64,000 nt of DNA, taken from NCBI GenBank assembly GCA_023362775.1, contig JALMGJ010000002.1, forward strand, positions 70,719,414 to 70,783,413. The letters are read 5' to 3'. Below, piece after piece: positions 54,640-64,000 of the stretch. Numbering within the stretch: the stretch's first letter is position 1; every line of letters begins with the position of its first letter. A program made the translations under genes and the position numbers. The notes beneath the pieces were generated by a model. That model was not told where the DNA came from, made no database searches, and worked only from the letters and a program-made list of their open reading frames with translations. The stretch is from Charina bottae. Taxonomy: Eukaryota > Chordata > Lepidosauria > Squamata > Charinaidae.

Positions 54640-55378
54640 AATAATATAACATAATAAAAAAAATAAATGTAAAATTCTAATTTCTTATTTTGTAAACATA
54701 GTTACCATATCATAAAATAATGTTACTCAGTACAATTGAAGGGTCTCAAAAGCCACTGAAACATTCAGACAAATACAAATATATGCCTGCTGCCACTTCC
54801 TAATGCAAATAATCCACTAAGGCAGATATATGCCTTTTTTTAACTGATGGAACATGCAGAAATAACTGACAAATGGGGCAGTTTGAGTGAGAAACAACAT
54901 TGAGGGGGACTCATTTAATGTTTCTCTCAACCCTGTAGTTGCAGTTTGCTACTGAGATTTGACAGCTAATGTGTAACTGAATTTCAGACAAAGCAGATTG
55001 GGCACTAACTTCGGAAGGGACTAAATTGTCCTGGAGGATTCTAAAGATAGCACAGAAACCTCTGGAAGGTCACAGGCGACCCTTGGGCTGCTGTTGCCTG
55101 TTATGCATTATGACAACTAAAGACATTTCAGGACACAAACTAAACTGGAATCAAACTGGAAAGATTCCAAGTAATCAATATAAATCAATAAGGAAAAGAA
55201 GGGTGAAACTACCAAATAGGTAACAGTAGATGCTTATCATGTCTCAAATGAAACTGAGGCCACCCTGAGTACTAGAAAGACTACTGAGAAAACCCTAATC
55301 TTTTATTTTAAGCAATGACTCTCTGGTAGTCTTTATCTCAAAATTGCCAATAACTTCACTGGGCTGTTCTCTACATTG
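54640..55378. other. no recognisable gene
   Basis: Non-coding sequence ending in the 15-bp target duplication of the PLE dimer. Confidence 0.45.
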
Positions 55379-55449
55379 TCGATGAAGGTTCTCAGTCATC
55401 CAGGTGGAACAGTCTGTGGCTTGAATCATGTCAACTGGATTTCTATTTT

Positions 55450-55498
55450 CTCAGTGGAAACGTTTCGCTCCTTATCCAAGGAGCTTCTTCAGTCTGAG
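55450..55498 (-). ncRNA. hammerhead-ribozyme-like motif in PLE
   Basis: Same 49-nt layout on the minus strand: CTGAG/CTCAG stem I, CTGAAGA core, perfect 7-bp stem II with GGAT loop, GAAA intact. Confidence 0.5.
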
Positions 55499-55592
55499 CA
55501 AAGTTAGTAAGGGAATCCTTAAATATGTTTCTAGGGTGGCTGTGTGACCTTGCACCTGGGGCTAGGTCATGGTTATTTTGAGATGTTTATTT

Positions 55593-56257
55593 CTAGGTCC
55601 CTTTATCATCTAAAGGAGGATCGTTAAGATTACCATGCTGCTGTTGAGCTTGCAAAATGATCTTAATCTTCCTAGGCACAGAAGACAAAGCAGGAAGGAA
55701 GATGGGGGAAAGGTTGTGCCTGAGGCCCCCACCTCTATTCAAGGAAGGATTTTCCAAGTTGGCATAAATGGATTCCTTGACCCCTCTCAAACCACCTATC
55801 TTCTCTGTCTAAAATGTGAACATTAATGTCCTCAAATGAGTGTCCTTTTTCCTTTAGATGAAGATAAACTGGACTCTGGTCCTGTGGTGTTACTTCTCCT
55901 GTGTTGGGCCATCCTCCTGTACAAAGGTTGTTTGGTTTCTCCAATGTAGAGTTCAGAGCACTCCTCACTGCACTGTATTGCATACACTACATTGCTTTCC
56001 TTGTGTTTTGGAGTTTGATCTTTGGGGTGTACAAGCCTCTGTCTCAGTGTGTTGGTGGGTTTGAAATATACAGGTATGTGGTGTTTGCCAAATATCTGTT
56101 TTATCTTTTCAGACACGCCAGCCATGGAGGTGGGGATGGTTTCTGCTCTGTGTGACAATGTCCTGATGACTCCTAGTTTGTGCTGCAGTGGATGGTGGGA
56201 GTCAAACATCAGACTGGCATTCCTAGACTGTGAAGTCCTCATTGGGACCGGTGGCAA
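55593..56257 (-). pseudogene. PLE GIY-YIG endonuclease, minus arm, frameshifted
   Basis: The upstream frame (55832-56205) reads the RT-endonuclease connector (DSHHPLQHKLGVIRTLSHRAE), IKQIFGKHHIPVYFKPTNTL, and the GIY-YIG core VVYAIQCSEECSELYIGETK. A frameshift near 55860 moves the rest, HSFEDINVHILDRE to NPSLNRGGG and the stop at 55593, to other frames. PLE GIY-YIG domains nick DNA for priming. This copy cannot make it as one chain. Confidence 0.8.
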
Positions 56258-56380
56258 GCTAGAAATAGGGATCTACAGGAAACCCACACACACAGATCAA
56301 TATCTGATGTTATCTGATCCCCACCTCCATGGATTCCAAAAAGAATGAAAATCAGCACCTGAGAACAGCTCTGAAGGCCT

Positions 56381-57070
56381 GTGGATATCCAAATTGGGCC
56401 TTCACTAAATCTAAATCTAAAGTCTACCAGACCTAAATCTGAATCTAAATCTAAGTCTACCAGACCTAAAACAGTGACAGATAGGGCTGAGACTCAGAGT
56501 AAACGGAAGAACCTGGTCATTCCTTACATGGCTGGTGTGTCTGAAAAGATAAAAAGGATATTTGGCAAACACCACATACCTGTATTTTTCAAACCCACCA
56601 ACACACTGAGACAGAGGCTTGTACACCCCAAATATCAAACTCCAAAACACAAGGAAAGCAATGTAGTGTATGCAATACAGTGCAGTGAGGAGTGCTCTGA
56701 ACTCTACATTGGAGAAACCAAACAACCTTTGTACAACCTTTGTTGGATGGCCCAACACAGGAGAAGTAACACCACAGGACCAGAGTCAGCAGTTTATCTT
56801 CATCTAAAGGAAAAAGGACACTCATTTGAGGACATTAATGTTCACATTTTAGACAGAGAAGATAGGTGGTTTGAGAGAGGGGTCAAGGAATCCATTTATG
56901 CCAACTTGGAAAATCCTTCCTTGAATAGAGGTGGGGGCCTCAGGCACAACCTTTCCCCTATCTTCCTTCCTGCTTTGTCTTCTGTGCCTAGGAAGATTAA
57001 GACCATTTTGCAAGCTCAACAGCAGCATGGTAATCTTAACGATCCTCCTTTAGATGATAAAGGGACTTAG
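56381..57070 (+). pseudogene. PLE connector plus GIY-YIG endonuclease, open frame, plus arm
   Basis: A 229-codon frame. It starts with a Ser/Lys/Arg-rich tandem repeat (LNLKSTRPKSESKSKSTRPK), continues with VSEKIKRIFGKHHIPVFFKP and CSEECSELYIGETK (GIY-YIG core around residues 90-120), and ends with the conserved NPSLNRGGGLRHNLSPI and a natural stop. Just upstream (about 56205-56345) another frame has the RT end LAFLDCEVLIGTGGKLEIGI and YRKPTHTDQYLM. The main RT is absent. The endonuclease part is the most complete one in the window, though with a small insertion (NLCW) after GETKQPLY. Confidence 0.8.
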
Positions 57071-57164
57071 AAATAAACATCTCAAAATAACCATGACCTA
57101 GCCCCAGGTGCAAGGTCACACAGCCACCCTAGAAACATATTTAAGGATTCCCTTACTAACTTTG

Positions 57165-57213
57165 CTCAGACTGAAGAAGCTCCTTGGATAAGGAGCGACA
57201 CGTTTCCACTGAG
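57165..57213 (+). ncRNA. hammerhead-ribozyme-like motif, core mutated
   Basis: Same layout, but GAAA after stem II is GACA, which should abolish activity. Confidence 0.4.
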
Positions 57214-57284
57214 AAAATAGAAATCCAGTTGACATGATTCAAGCCACAGACTGTTCTCTACATTGCATTTTCTAATGATCCAAT

Positions 57285-58070
57285 ATTTTTTTTATTATTT
57301 TATTTTTCAGATTATTCCCCGCCCATCTCCCATGCAAGGGACTCTGGGCGGGTTACAACAAATACAATTTAAAAACTATACAAAAATATCTTAAAAACAC
57401 AACAAAAAATAAATACAATAAAATCCAAGATGGATTAAGACCCGCAGATAGATCATGGAGCTACGGGGCGAGCCAACCCCAGGAGGCACTACTACCTCCG
57501 TCGTCCCAGGCCAGGTGGCAGAGCCAGGTCTTAAGGGCCTTCCGAAAGGCCAGGAGGGAGGGGGCCAGTCTCACCTCCGGGGGCAAGATATTCCATAAGG
57601 CGGGCGCTATCGCAGAGAAGGCACGCCTCCTGGACCCCGCTAGATGGAATTCTCTTGTTGAGGGGGTCCAAAGCATGCCCTCTCTGCATGCACGGGTGGG
57701 GCGGGCCGACGTTATCGGGACGAGATGGTCCCTCAGGTACCCTGGTCCTATGCCATGTAGGGCTTTAAAGGTAATCACCAACACCTTGAATTGGACCCGG
57801 AAGCAAACTGGCACCCAATGCAGCTCGCATAGCAGAGGTGTCACATGTGCCGATCTCCTGGCACCCATAACTGCTCGAGCCTCCGCATTCTGTACCAGCT
57901 GAAGCTTCCGGATACTCTTCAAGGGTAGCCCCATGTAGAGCGCATTACAATAGTCTATACGGGAGATGACAAGGGCGTGAGTGACTGTTCGGAGGGCCTC
58001 TTCTTTGGCCAAGTGCCCCAGTGACCTCTTGTTCAAGCAGCAGTTGCCATTGGAAAACAGGACACATTTC
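57285..58070 (-). mobile_element. L2-like LINE 3' end
   Basis: A minus-strand frame (57461-58078, the first residues outside the element) encodes VTHALVISRIDYCNALYMGL, KLQLVQNAEARAVMGARRS, LHWVPVCFRVQFKVLVITFK and AFSAIAPALWNILPPEVRL, the C-terminal region of L2-like ORF2 after the RT. The 3' UTR follows with CCGCCCAGAGTCCC (minus strand near 57320-57350). 5' truncated and well preserved, hence young. Confidence 0.82.
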
Positions 58071-58264
58071 GTGTGCATACCAAAAGAATAAAGACATATG
58101 CTGAATTTTACTGAATAATTGTGTAGCCAGTTTTATTAATACAGTATTTAAAATGAACTGCAACTTGTTTATAAGAAATTTATTAAAAGTATGTCTATGA
58201 AGGTTCTCAGTCATCCAGGTGGAATTGTCTGTAGCTTGAATCATGTCAACTGGATTTCTATTTT

Positions 58265-58313
58265 CTCAGTGGAAACGTTTCACTCCTTATCCAAGGAGCT
58301 TCTTCAGTCTGAG
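58265..58313 (-). ncRNA. hammerhead-ribozyme-like motif in PLE
   Basis: Same layout on the minus strand; stem II closes with a G-T wobble (AAGGAGT), core residues intact. Confidence 0.5.
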
Positions 58314-58693
58314 CAAAGTTAGTAAGGGAATCCTAAAATATGTTACTGTGTGACCTTATACCTGGGGCTAGGTCATGGTTATTTTTTGAGATGTTATTTC
58401 TAAGTCCCCATGCTGCTGTTGAGCTTGCAAAATGGTCTTAATCTTCCTAGGCACAGAAGACAAAGCAGGGAGGAAAGCAGGCACAATCTTTCCCCTATTT
58501 TCCTCCCTGCTTTGTCTTCTGTGCCTAGGAAGATTAAGACCATTTCGCAAGCTCAACAGCAGCATGGGGATCTTAACAATCCTTCTTTAGATGATAAAGG
58601 GACTTAGAAATAACATCTCAAAAAATAACCATGACCTAGCCCCAGGTGTAAGGTCACACAGCAACATATTTTAGGATTCCCTTACTAACTTTG

Positions 58694-58742
58694 CTCAGAC
58701 TGAAGAAGCTCCTTGGATAAGGAGTGAAACGTTTCCACTGAG
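58694..58742 (+). ncRNA. hammerhead-ribozyme-like motif in PLE
   Basis: Same layout on the plus strand; CTGAAGA at 58700-58706, stem II with the same G-T closing pair, GAAA intact. Confidence 0.5.
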
Positions 58743-58794
58743 AAAATAGAAATCCAGTTGACATGATTCAAGCTACAGACATTTATTAAAAGTA

Positions 58795-60974
58795 GTGCCT
58801 GAAAAAGGTTTGATCTTAATAGTCTCATTAGTTGTTGATTATGTGGAAATAATATCCTGTAAAGTCAATAAGATTTGAAATTTAGAAGTAGACAGGCTTG
58901 ATAATCCATATGGTCAAAATCCAAGTGAAAAATATGCCTTCAAAAAACACATATCACGTCCCAAAACCAGAAGAGTCTAGCTTTGTAATTCTGGAATATC
59001 CAACCATGACAATCTAACCAAACAACTGTTCAGAGGTTTCCTCTTCAACCTATCTCCCTTGTGAACCTTTTTTTTTAAAGATTAAAAATTCTAGTAAGCA
59101 GCACCTACAGAGGCAGAAAAAAATTGTCAAGGTCTGTGTGCATTCAACAAATGAAAGCAAAATAATATAAAAGCAGCAGCTAATATAAAAGATTGTTCGG
59201 TGCTGCATTTTCTCTTTCCAACTATTACAGGAATAAAATTATCCTTGAAGATCAAAAATCTTTTTCAAAACTAATACAATTAAGCTTTATTACACTGTTT
59301 CAAGTACACTTCTCTCCTCTGCCAGCCCCCTCATCCAGCTCCGATTCAGGCTCGTTTTACAGCACTTGAAGGCATTCTTCTATTTCATTGCCAATGAAAT
59401 GCTGGTGTTTGAGGGTCAACTATAGTAGACAGGTAACTATCTACTATCATATAGTGTGAAAACAACCCCCCCCCCAAATATTAACTTGCTATTGTGCACA
59501 GAACTTTGGAAGAAGGAAAGAAAGAAAATAATTATCAACAACATGCAATGGGCTGACAGCTTTAAATTTTAACACCATGGTCATGCTTTTGTAGCCCAAA
59601 CATTAATTTGTCCTGTTTTAAAATCTTACAGCCTTTATTCCATGCAAGATTCTTCAGAATTAGGCTACATTCAATAGGATTTTCTCCTAAGACCGCATTT
59701 ATATGACTGCAGCTTTCAGTCTGCTCAGAAGTCAGAAAACCGAAGTGAGAACAGGAAATCAAGCTTCTTTAAAACAAACAAAAAGGATTCTGATGAGAAC
59801 ATGGCAACTTTGACACATTTCTTCAATAGTCAGTAAGTAAATGATGAATATATACATATTCCCTGCCATTTCTAACCTATGAAATACAAATCTGGAGAGA
59901 AGCATGTAAAAAAGCATAGCATGATGCCAAATTTCATTCACAAAAATGAAATAAAACCCTGAATTCAACTGTGATCATTACAATGTGTGATGGATTGATT
60001 GAAATTTCATCGCACAATCTCTGTTTAATACATAAATAGAATTTAAAGCCCAGCAGTATCAGATAGTAACTTCGTTCATTTTTGTTATTTTTTTTAAAAA
60101 AATTACATACTTCTCTTTCCCAATTGTCTGAGATCCTTCTAAATGCAATTGCCAGAGACTGAACAAGCAACATCTTGTAATGCAAAACATGTACTCTAGC
60201 ACTGAGTTGTGGTCTCTCTCCTAATATGATGGTAGTCAAAACTAATATACAGATTACATTACACTTGGGGATAATTTTCATTTAAGTCTTGTTCAACTTT
60301 GAGGGGCCAGAGCCTACACTCCAAAATGTAGTCTGGGCTGGAATGAAGAAAAAAATTGCTGAGGGCAACATTCAATTAAAATTCACCTAAATACTGTTAA
60401 TATTATCACGTTCTGAGTATTTAATTAATTGTTCCCTTCTGTCACGTCAGAAATTATAGTTTTGCAGCAATTTGCAGGATCTCTGGTGGCATTCTAAAGA
60501 TGTTGGAAGGAATGCTGTATGTTGCTCTGAGACATAAGTCACGCACTGCTAGTTTAAAGCATGAGTACCCAATCATCAGAACAAGCATCATGGATAATGG
60601 AAGTCTGCAATGCCCTTGTGGGCCTCTCATACACCGTGCTGCTGTTTACTCTTTCTAAATTGGATGCATAACTGCAAAATGGGAGTGGTGTCAAATATGT
60701 CCCATGACGCATAGCACAGCAGTGCTCTCATATACTTGAGATTTACATTTTTAAAAAATGGCTATCAGTGGTTCACTTATTCCTTCTCCCCCAAAAGAAA
60801 CACAGAAAATATAAATGCAACTGCATTAATAGGAGTCTGATGCACAAACCCTGTCAACAAGTCTCTTGCTTTCAAGTTCTAGAACATTATGCTTCATACA
60901 TTTATTAATAAATAAAAACAAGACATAAATACTACTGCAAATATTGGGTTAGGCATGAAATCAAAGGAATGATT
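58795..60974. other. no recognisable gene or repeat
   Basis: Ordinary non-coding sequence with A/T tracts and a C run near 59466. Open frames here are short and without family resemblance. Confidence 0.5.
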
Positions 60975-61324
60975 TCCTGAGGAACATTAGAACAGCCCTA
61001 ATGGATCACGCCAAGGAAAACTTTAGCCTAGCATTTTGTTTCTCACAATGGCCAACCTGAACCTTCTGAAGTGTTTGCAAGCCAGACAGAGACACACCAC
61101 TCTCCTGTCACTGTTCTCCTGCAACCTGCATTTGAATATATGCTTCTTCTTTTAAAACCTTCCATGTTAGTAGCCATCAAGTCTTGCAGCAATGAATTCC
61201 AGAGGTTAATTATGTATTGTATGAAGAAGTGCTTCTATTCTCTGTTTTAAATCTCTTTCCAATCAGCTACATTAGATAGCTCTGGTTCTAGCATTCTGAG
61301 TAAGGAAAAACCTCTCCCTGACCA

Positions 61325-61429
61325 TAGCTTGAATCATGTCAACTGGATTTCTATTTTCTCAGTGGAAATCCAGTTGACATGATTCAAGCTACAGACAATT
61401 CCACCTGGATGACTGAGAACCTTCATAGA
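61325..61429. mobile_element. 105-bp Penelope-derived foldback with 13-bp target duplication
   Basis: A minus-oriented end piece (TAGCTTGAATCATGTCAACT to TTTCTCAGTGG) is followed directly by a plus-oriented piece (AAATCCAGTTGACATGATTC to CTTCATAGA). Perfect CTCTCCCTGACCA flanks at 61312-61324 and 61430-61442. It is a miniature of the dimers at 55379 and 58192, without the hammerhead core. Confidence 0.9.
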
Positions 61430-61870
61430 CTCTCCCTGACCACTTTCACTGTCTCATACATGATTTTGTACATCTTAATCATGTCACCCTTCAGTTGCCT
61501 TTTCCCCCCCCCAAGTCTCATTTTAGCTTTTTCTCATAGGGAAGGAGTTTGATCATTTTATCATTTGGATTCCAACTTCTACATCATTTCCATTATATCC
61601 TTTGTCAAGTGTGTCAATCAGAACTGTACACAATAGTTCCAATACCAATGTACCATAGATTGTATATAGACATTACCATGATGGCATTTTTAGCTTTAAT
61701 CCCTCACATGAAATTTGCCTTTCACAGCTGCCACACATAAAGTTGACATCTTTGTTAAAATATGAACTATCATTCAAGTTTTTTTTTCCTGGTTAGTTAC
61801 AGACAGATTAGATCTCATCAATGTGAAGTTAGCTGGTGTTTTTTTTACCCAATGCACATTTTCTTATAAG

Positions 61871-62455
61871 TGTCATGGCCCAAGCTCAGGACTTAAATTC
61901 TGAATCTGACCTTGAAGAAGCTGCTCCAGCTGAGCCTGTGGAATGTCAGCCTCAGGAGAAACAAAGCCAGGAATTACATGAGGCTGATCAAACACAGGCA
62001 GCACCTGAGCAGCTGGAGAAGTCAGATGAAGATGGCATAAGGCCTCCTAGCTCTTGCGCCCACCGAGTAGAACAATGTCATTCTATTAGGCTCCTCGCTA
62101 AGCAAGGGAGTAAATCTCCTGATTAGTGACAGCTGGCTGCAGCCTGATTTAAGAAGCAGTTCTGACCCATGCTCCCTTTGCTGGAAACGATGTCTGACCT
62201 CCGACTCTTGCGTGACGCTCATGTGTGGATTTTGCCCATGGAATTCTGACCTTTGGATTGGCTGACAACCCTGACCTGGCTCTCTGAACCTTGGACTGAT
62301 TCTAGACTATTCTTCTAAAAGCAAACTCCTCAGGCAAGCTTCTGTTTTGTTTACATTCTTTGTTTGCTGTTATCTCTTCGGACTTGAAGTAAAATTGCAA
62401 ATCCACATAGCAACCATGTTTGAGTGTGTGTGTGGTTGAAACCTGAAGCAGAACA
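61871..62455 (+). repeat. solo LTR related to 51092-51759
   Basis: Begins TGTCATGGCCC and ends AGCAGAACA; flanks ATAAG (61866-61870) and ATAAT (62456-62460) differ at one of five positions. It splits the CR1 copy. A frame from the ATG at 61875 runs 83 codons to 62126: acidic N-terminus (SESDLEEAAPAEP), Gln/Glu-rich middle, basic end (HRVEQCHSIRLLAKQ), the same layout as the 51465-51755 frame. Confidence 0.72.
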
Positions 62456-63619
62456 ATAATTGCTTAAATTCATTTGCCATTTCTTTGATCATTCATCCAG
62501 TTTCAAGAGATCCTTCAGCAACTTTTCACAATTACTTTTGTTTTTTTCTACTCTGAACAGTTCAGTATCATCCAGAAACTCAGCCAGCTCACTATTTACT
62601 CCTAAGCCAAGTCCATTTATGAAAAAGCACCAGTCCCAAAAAAGATTTTCAAGGAACACCACTTTTTACTTCCATTCATTGAGAAAATGGTTCTTTCACT
62701 CCTATTATTTGTTTTCTGTTTCTGAACCAGTTAGCAATTTATAAGGGGACATGCCCTTATCCCATTGCCACTAAATTTACTCAGAAGCCTTTGATGGGGA
62801 AAGTTTTTTGAAAATACAAATATACAAGGTTAACAAGGTCACTTCCATCTATGTGTTTCCTGATACTTACAAAAAACTCTAAAAGATTGGTGAAATACAA
62901 TTTATATTTATGGAATCCATGCTCATTTTCCTCCAGCAAGGCTTGTTACTCAGTGCGTCTACTTATTTTTATTCTGATTGCTGCTTCTACATGTTACCTG
63001 CAACAGATGCCCAGAAACCAACTGGGCTATAATCTCCCAGATCTCCCTTTTAAAAAAAATGGTGTTACATTGGCTACTTCCTAGTCCTCAGGCCCCAGAC
63101 CTGTTTTGTGGGACAAGTTACACATCTTTACTAGGAAATTAGCAATTTCACATTTGAGTTCTTTAAGAGCTCTCAGGCAGCTGCCATTATGACCTGGTGA
63201 ATTCTTGGTTATTCCATTTTAAAAACTAATCATGGTAAACAATTCAACAAGAAGAAGCTTGCAAAATAGATTTCCAAAGGTCTATTTTAGGCTGAAAAGA
63301 TGCTTGATGGCACCTTTTTAAATTGTGTTCATTTCAAGAGCTTATGTAGCAATAGAACAGACAGCAGTTTGCTGCAATACATTTTCATCTGTTGGCTTCC
63401 CCATAGATAAATTAGTAACTTTGATGTACAGTATATGTATAGGATAAGCTGAGGTTACTTTCACTTTTTGTTTTTCTGAGTCACAAACTTTAACAAATTA
63501 TATTTTAAAAAGATAACTTTGCATTAAACCAAACTCCGTAAGTCGGGGTGAGCGGGAACACTATGAAGGATAAAAAAGTTTTTTAAAAAAACATCCAGTT
63601 AAAAGCCAGTTACCTTTCA

Positions 63620-63700
63620 AATGTATGTTGAGTCCCCTGTGGGGGAGATGGCGCGGTGATAAAAGTCTAATAAATAAATAAATAATAAAATAAATGTTGT
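63620..63700 (+). repeat. L2-like LINE 3' tail
   Basis: TTGAGTCCCCTGTGGGGGAG, ATGGCGCGGTGATAAAAGTC and (AAAT)n: a short piece of the recurring L2-like end. Confidence 0.55.
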
Positions 63701-63883
63701 GTTAAAGGTTCTGCTTTTGAGGCAGATTAATAGTATGTAATAGGGAGGAGAGCCACAAAAGATATGTGCGAGGGGCTAAGAATGCCAAGTTTCAGCACAA
63801 TGGTTCTCATTTCTCTTTTCTCCTGATCTACTCAGATTCCAGTAACATAAAGCCACTGCAGATGAAAGATCACATTGCCTCAC
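63701..63883 (-). other. start of the host intron downstream of the CHCHD6 exon
   Basis: The donor GTGAGG begins at 63883 on the minus strand. The intron continues leftwards, probably across the whole window. Confidence 0.6.
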
Positions 63884-63967
63884 CTTCTTCCCAATGTGGG
63901 CCAATTGTTCCTTATAGAAGGTGCCTCTCCGCTTCAGCTCTTCGTCTTTCCACTGCAGCTCCTTTGC
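63884..63967 (-). CDS. CHCHD6: coding exon of CHCHD6 (MICOS complex subunit MIC25)
   Basis: An 84-bp exon in phase 0 at both ends encodes 28 residues. The second half is RRGTFYKEQLAHI, and the first half is charged and helical (AKELQWKDEELK). This aligns over its whole length, without gaps, with the human CHCHD6 segment around RRRDTFYKEQLERI; by eye 17 of 28 residues agree. The paralogue CHCHD3 has QDAFYKEQLARL and fits less well. The acceptor is TTTTCACCTTAG with a pyrimidine-rich tract and a CTAAC branch-point match; the donor is AAG then GTGAGG. CHCHD6 sits on the inner mitochondrial membrane in the MICOS complex that shapes cristae junctions. This exon belongs to the central coiled-coil region, before the CHCH domain. 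No other exon is visible in the window. Confidence 0.78.
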
Positions 63968-64000
63968 CTAAGGTGAAAATACAAAACAGAAAGTTAGCAG
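63968..64000 (-). promoter_or_regulatory. CHCHD6: splice acceptor, pyrimidine tract and branch point for the CHCHD6 exon
   Basis: AG at 63968-63969 (minus strand), preceded by TTTCTGTTTTGTATTTTCACC and a CTAAC branch-point match at 63993-63997, about 25 nt from the AG. Confidence 0.7.

Larger units (their letters stand above)
55379..57250. mobile_element. Penelope-like elements in a head-to-head dimer, one 15-bp target duplication
   Basis: Two PLE copies point away from each other: minus strand at 55379-56205 and plus strand at about 56206-57250. Both include the GIY-YIG region, non-coding end and hammerhead-like motif. The pair is flanked once by CTGTTCTCTACATTG (55364-55378 and 57251-57265), so it went in as a single unit. 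The centre joins RT-derived sequence of the plus arm to the slightly more downstream HHPLQHKLG region of the minus arm. Confidence 0.88.
58192..58780. mobile_element. Penelope-like head-to-head dimer, non-coding ends only, 14-bp target duplication
   Basis: Minus arm 58192-58485 and plus arm about 58486-58780, each running from the end of the endonuclease gene (AAGATTAAGACCATTTCGCA) through the non-coding end. Flanked once by ATTTATTAAAAGTA at 58178-58191 and 58781-58794, perfect. No protein is encoded. Confidence 0.9.
60975..63220 (-). mobile_element. old CR1 LINE in antisense, split by two later insertions
   Basis: Read on the minus strand from about 63220 down, decayed CR1 RT sequence is recognisable. 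Examples are the complement of GGTGTTACATTGGCTACTTC (NVTPIFKK-like) and a DDTEL block corresponding to the FADDTKL catalytic motif (about 62562-62585). The C-terminal blocks lie near 61190-61260, and the end near 60980. It is interrupted by the PLE foldback (61325-61442) and the solo LTR (61871-62460). It is very diverged, the oldest recognisable element here. Confidence 0.7.

Overview
The window is vertebrate DNA, almost certainly from a squamate reptile (lizard or snake). The evidence is the mix of transposable elements: RTE/BovB LINEs, tRNA-derived SINEs ending in a BovB-like tail with ACCTTT units (the known design of the Sauria SINE family), an L3/CR1-type LINE ending in (ATTCT)n, L2-like and CR1 LINEs, squamate-type L1 fragments, Penelope-like elements (PLEs), hAT and Tigger-like MITEs, and a Ty3/gypsy LTR element. 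The (ATTCT)n tail leans towards a snake, but that is only an inference.

I find one piece of a host gene. It is an 84-bp coding exon on the minus strand at 63884-63967, with a good acceptor, branch point and donor, and its 28 codons resemble the FYKEQL-containing exon of CHCHD6 (MICOS subunit MIC25). On that reading, everything left of 63883 is the intron downstream of this exon, and the window is a repeat-filled intron or a large part of one. No other host gene could be supported.

Layout. 1-3225: Ty3/gypsy element on the minus strand with open gag and pol frames and one LTR, inserted next to an L2-like endonuclease remnant. 3.7-15 kb: mostly unique sequence with one Sauria SINE, a hAT MITE, a 5S-like SINE and an LTR remnant. 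15-18.5 kb: PLE 3' end, an L1-derived 1.9-kb insertion with 17-bp target duplication, and a Sauria SINE. 18.9-27.4 kb: solo LTRs, two hAT MITEs with perfect 8-bp duplications and long unique stretches. 27.5-38.4 kb: a LINE-dense block with a Tigger-like MITE, an L3/CR1 LINE, two BovB copies, a PLE 3' end and a truncated L1. 38.6-47.4 kb: SINEs, solo LTR, L2 pieces, two related hAT MITEs and a 2-kb hAT with CpG-rich cargo. 51-58.8 kb: solo LTRs, L2 with a nested Tigger MITE, a BovB 3' end and two PLE head-to-head dimers. 61-63.2 kb: an antisense CR1 interrupted by a 105-bp PLE foldback and a solo LTR.

The most interesting signals are: (1) PLE copies arranged as head-to-head inverted dimers, each flanked by a single perfect 13-15 bp target duplication, including one only 105 bp long; (2) a hammerhead-ribozyme-like motif of constant 49-nt span in six PLE copies, and a second type in an 82-bp PLE scrap inside BovB; (3) a 2-kb hAT transposon whose CpG-rich interior looks like a captured promoter plus first exon; (4) solo LTRs of two related kinds that carry an open frame starting at LTR nucleotide 5; and (5) two BovB copies with non-overlapping internal deletions.
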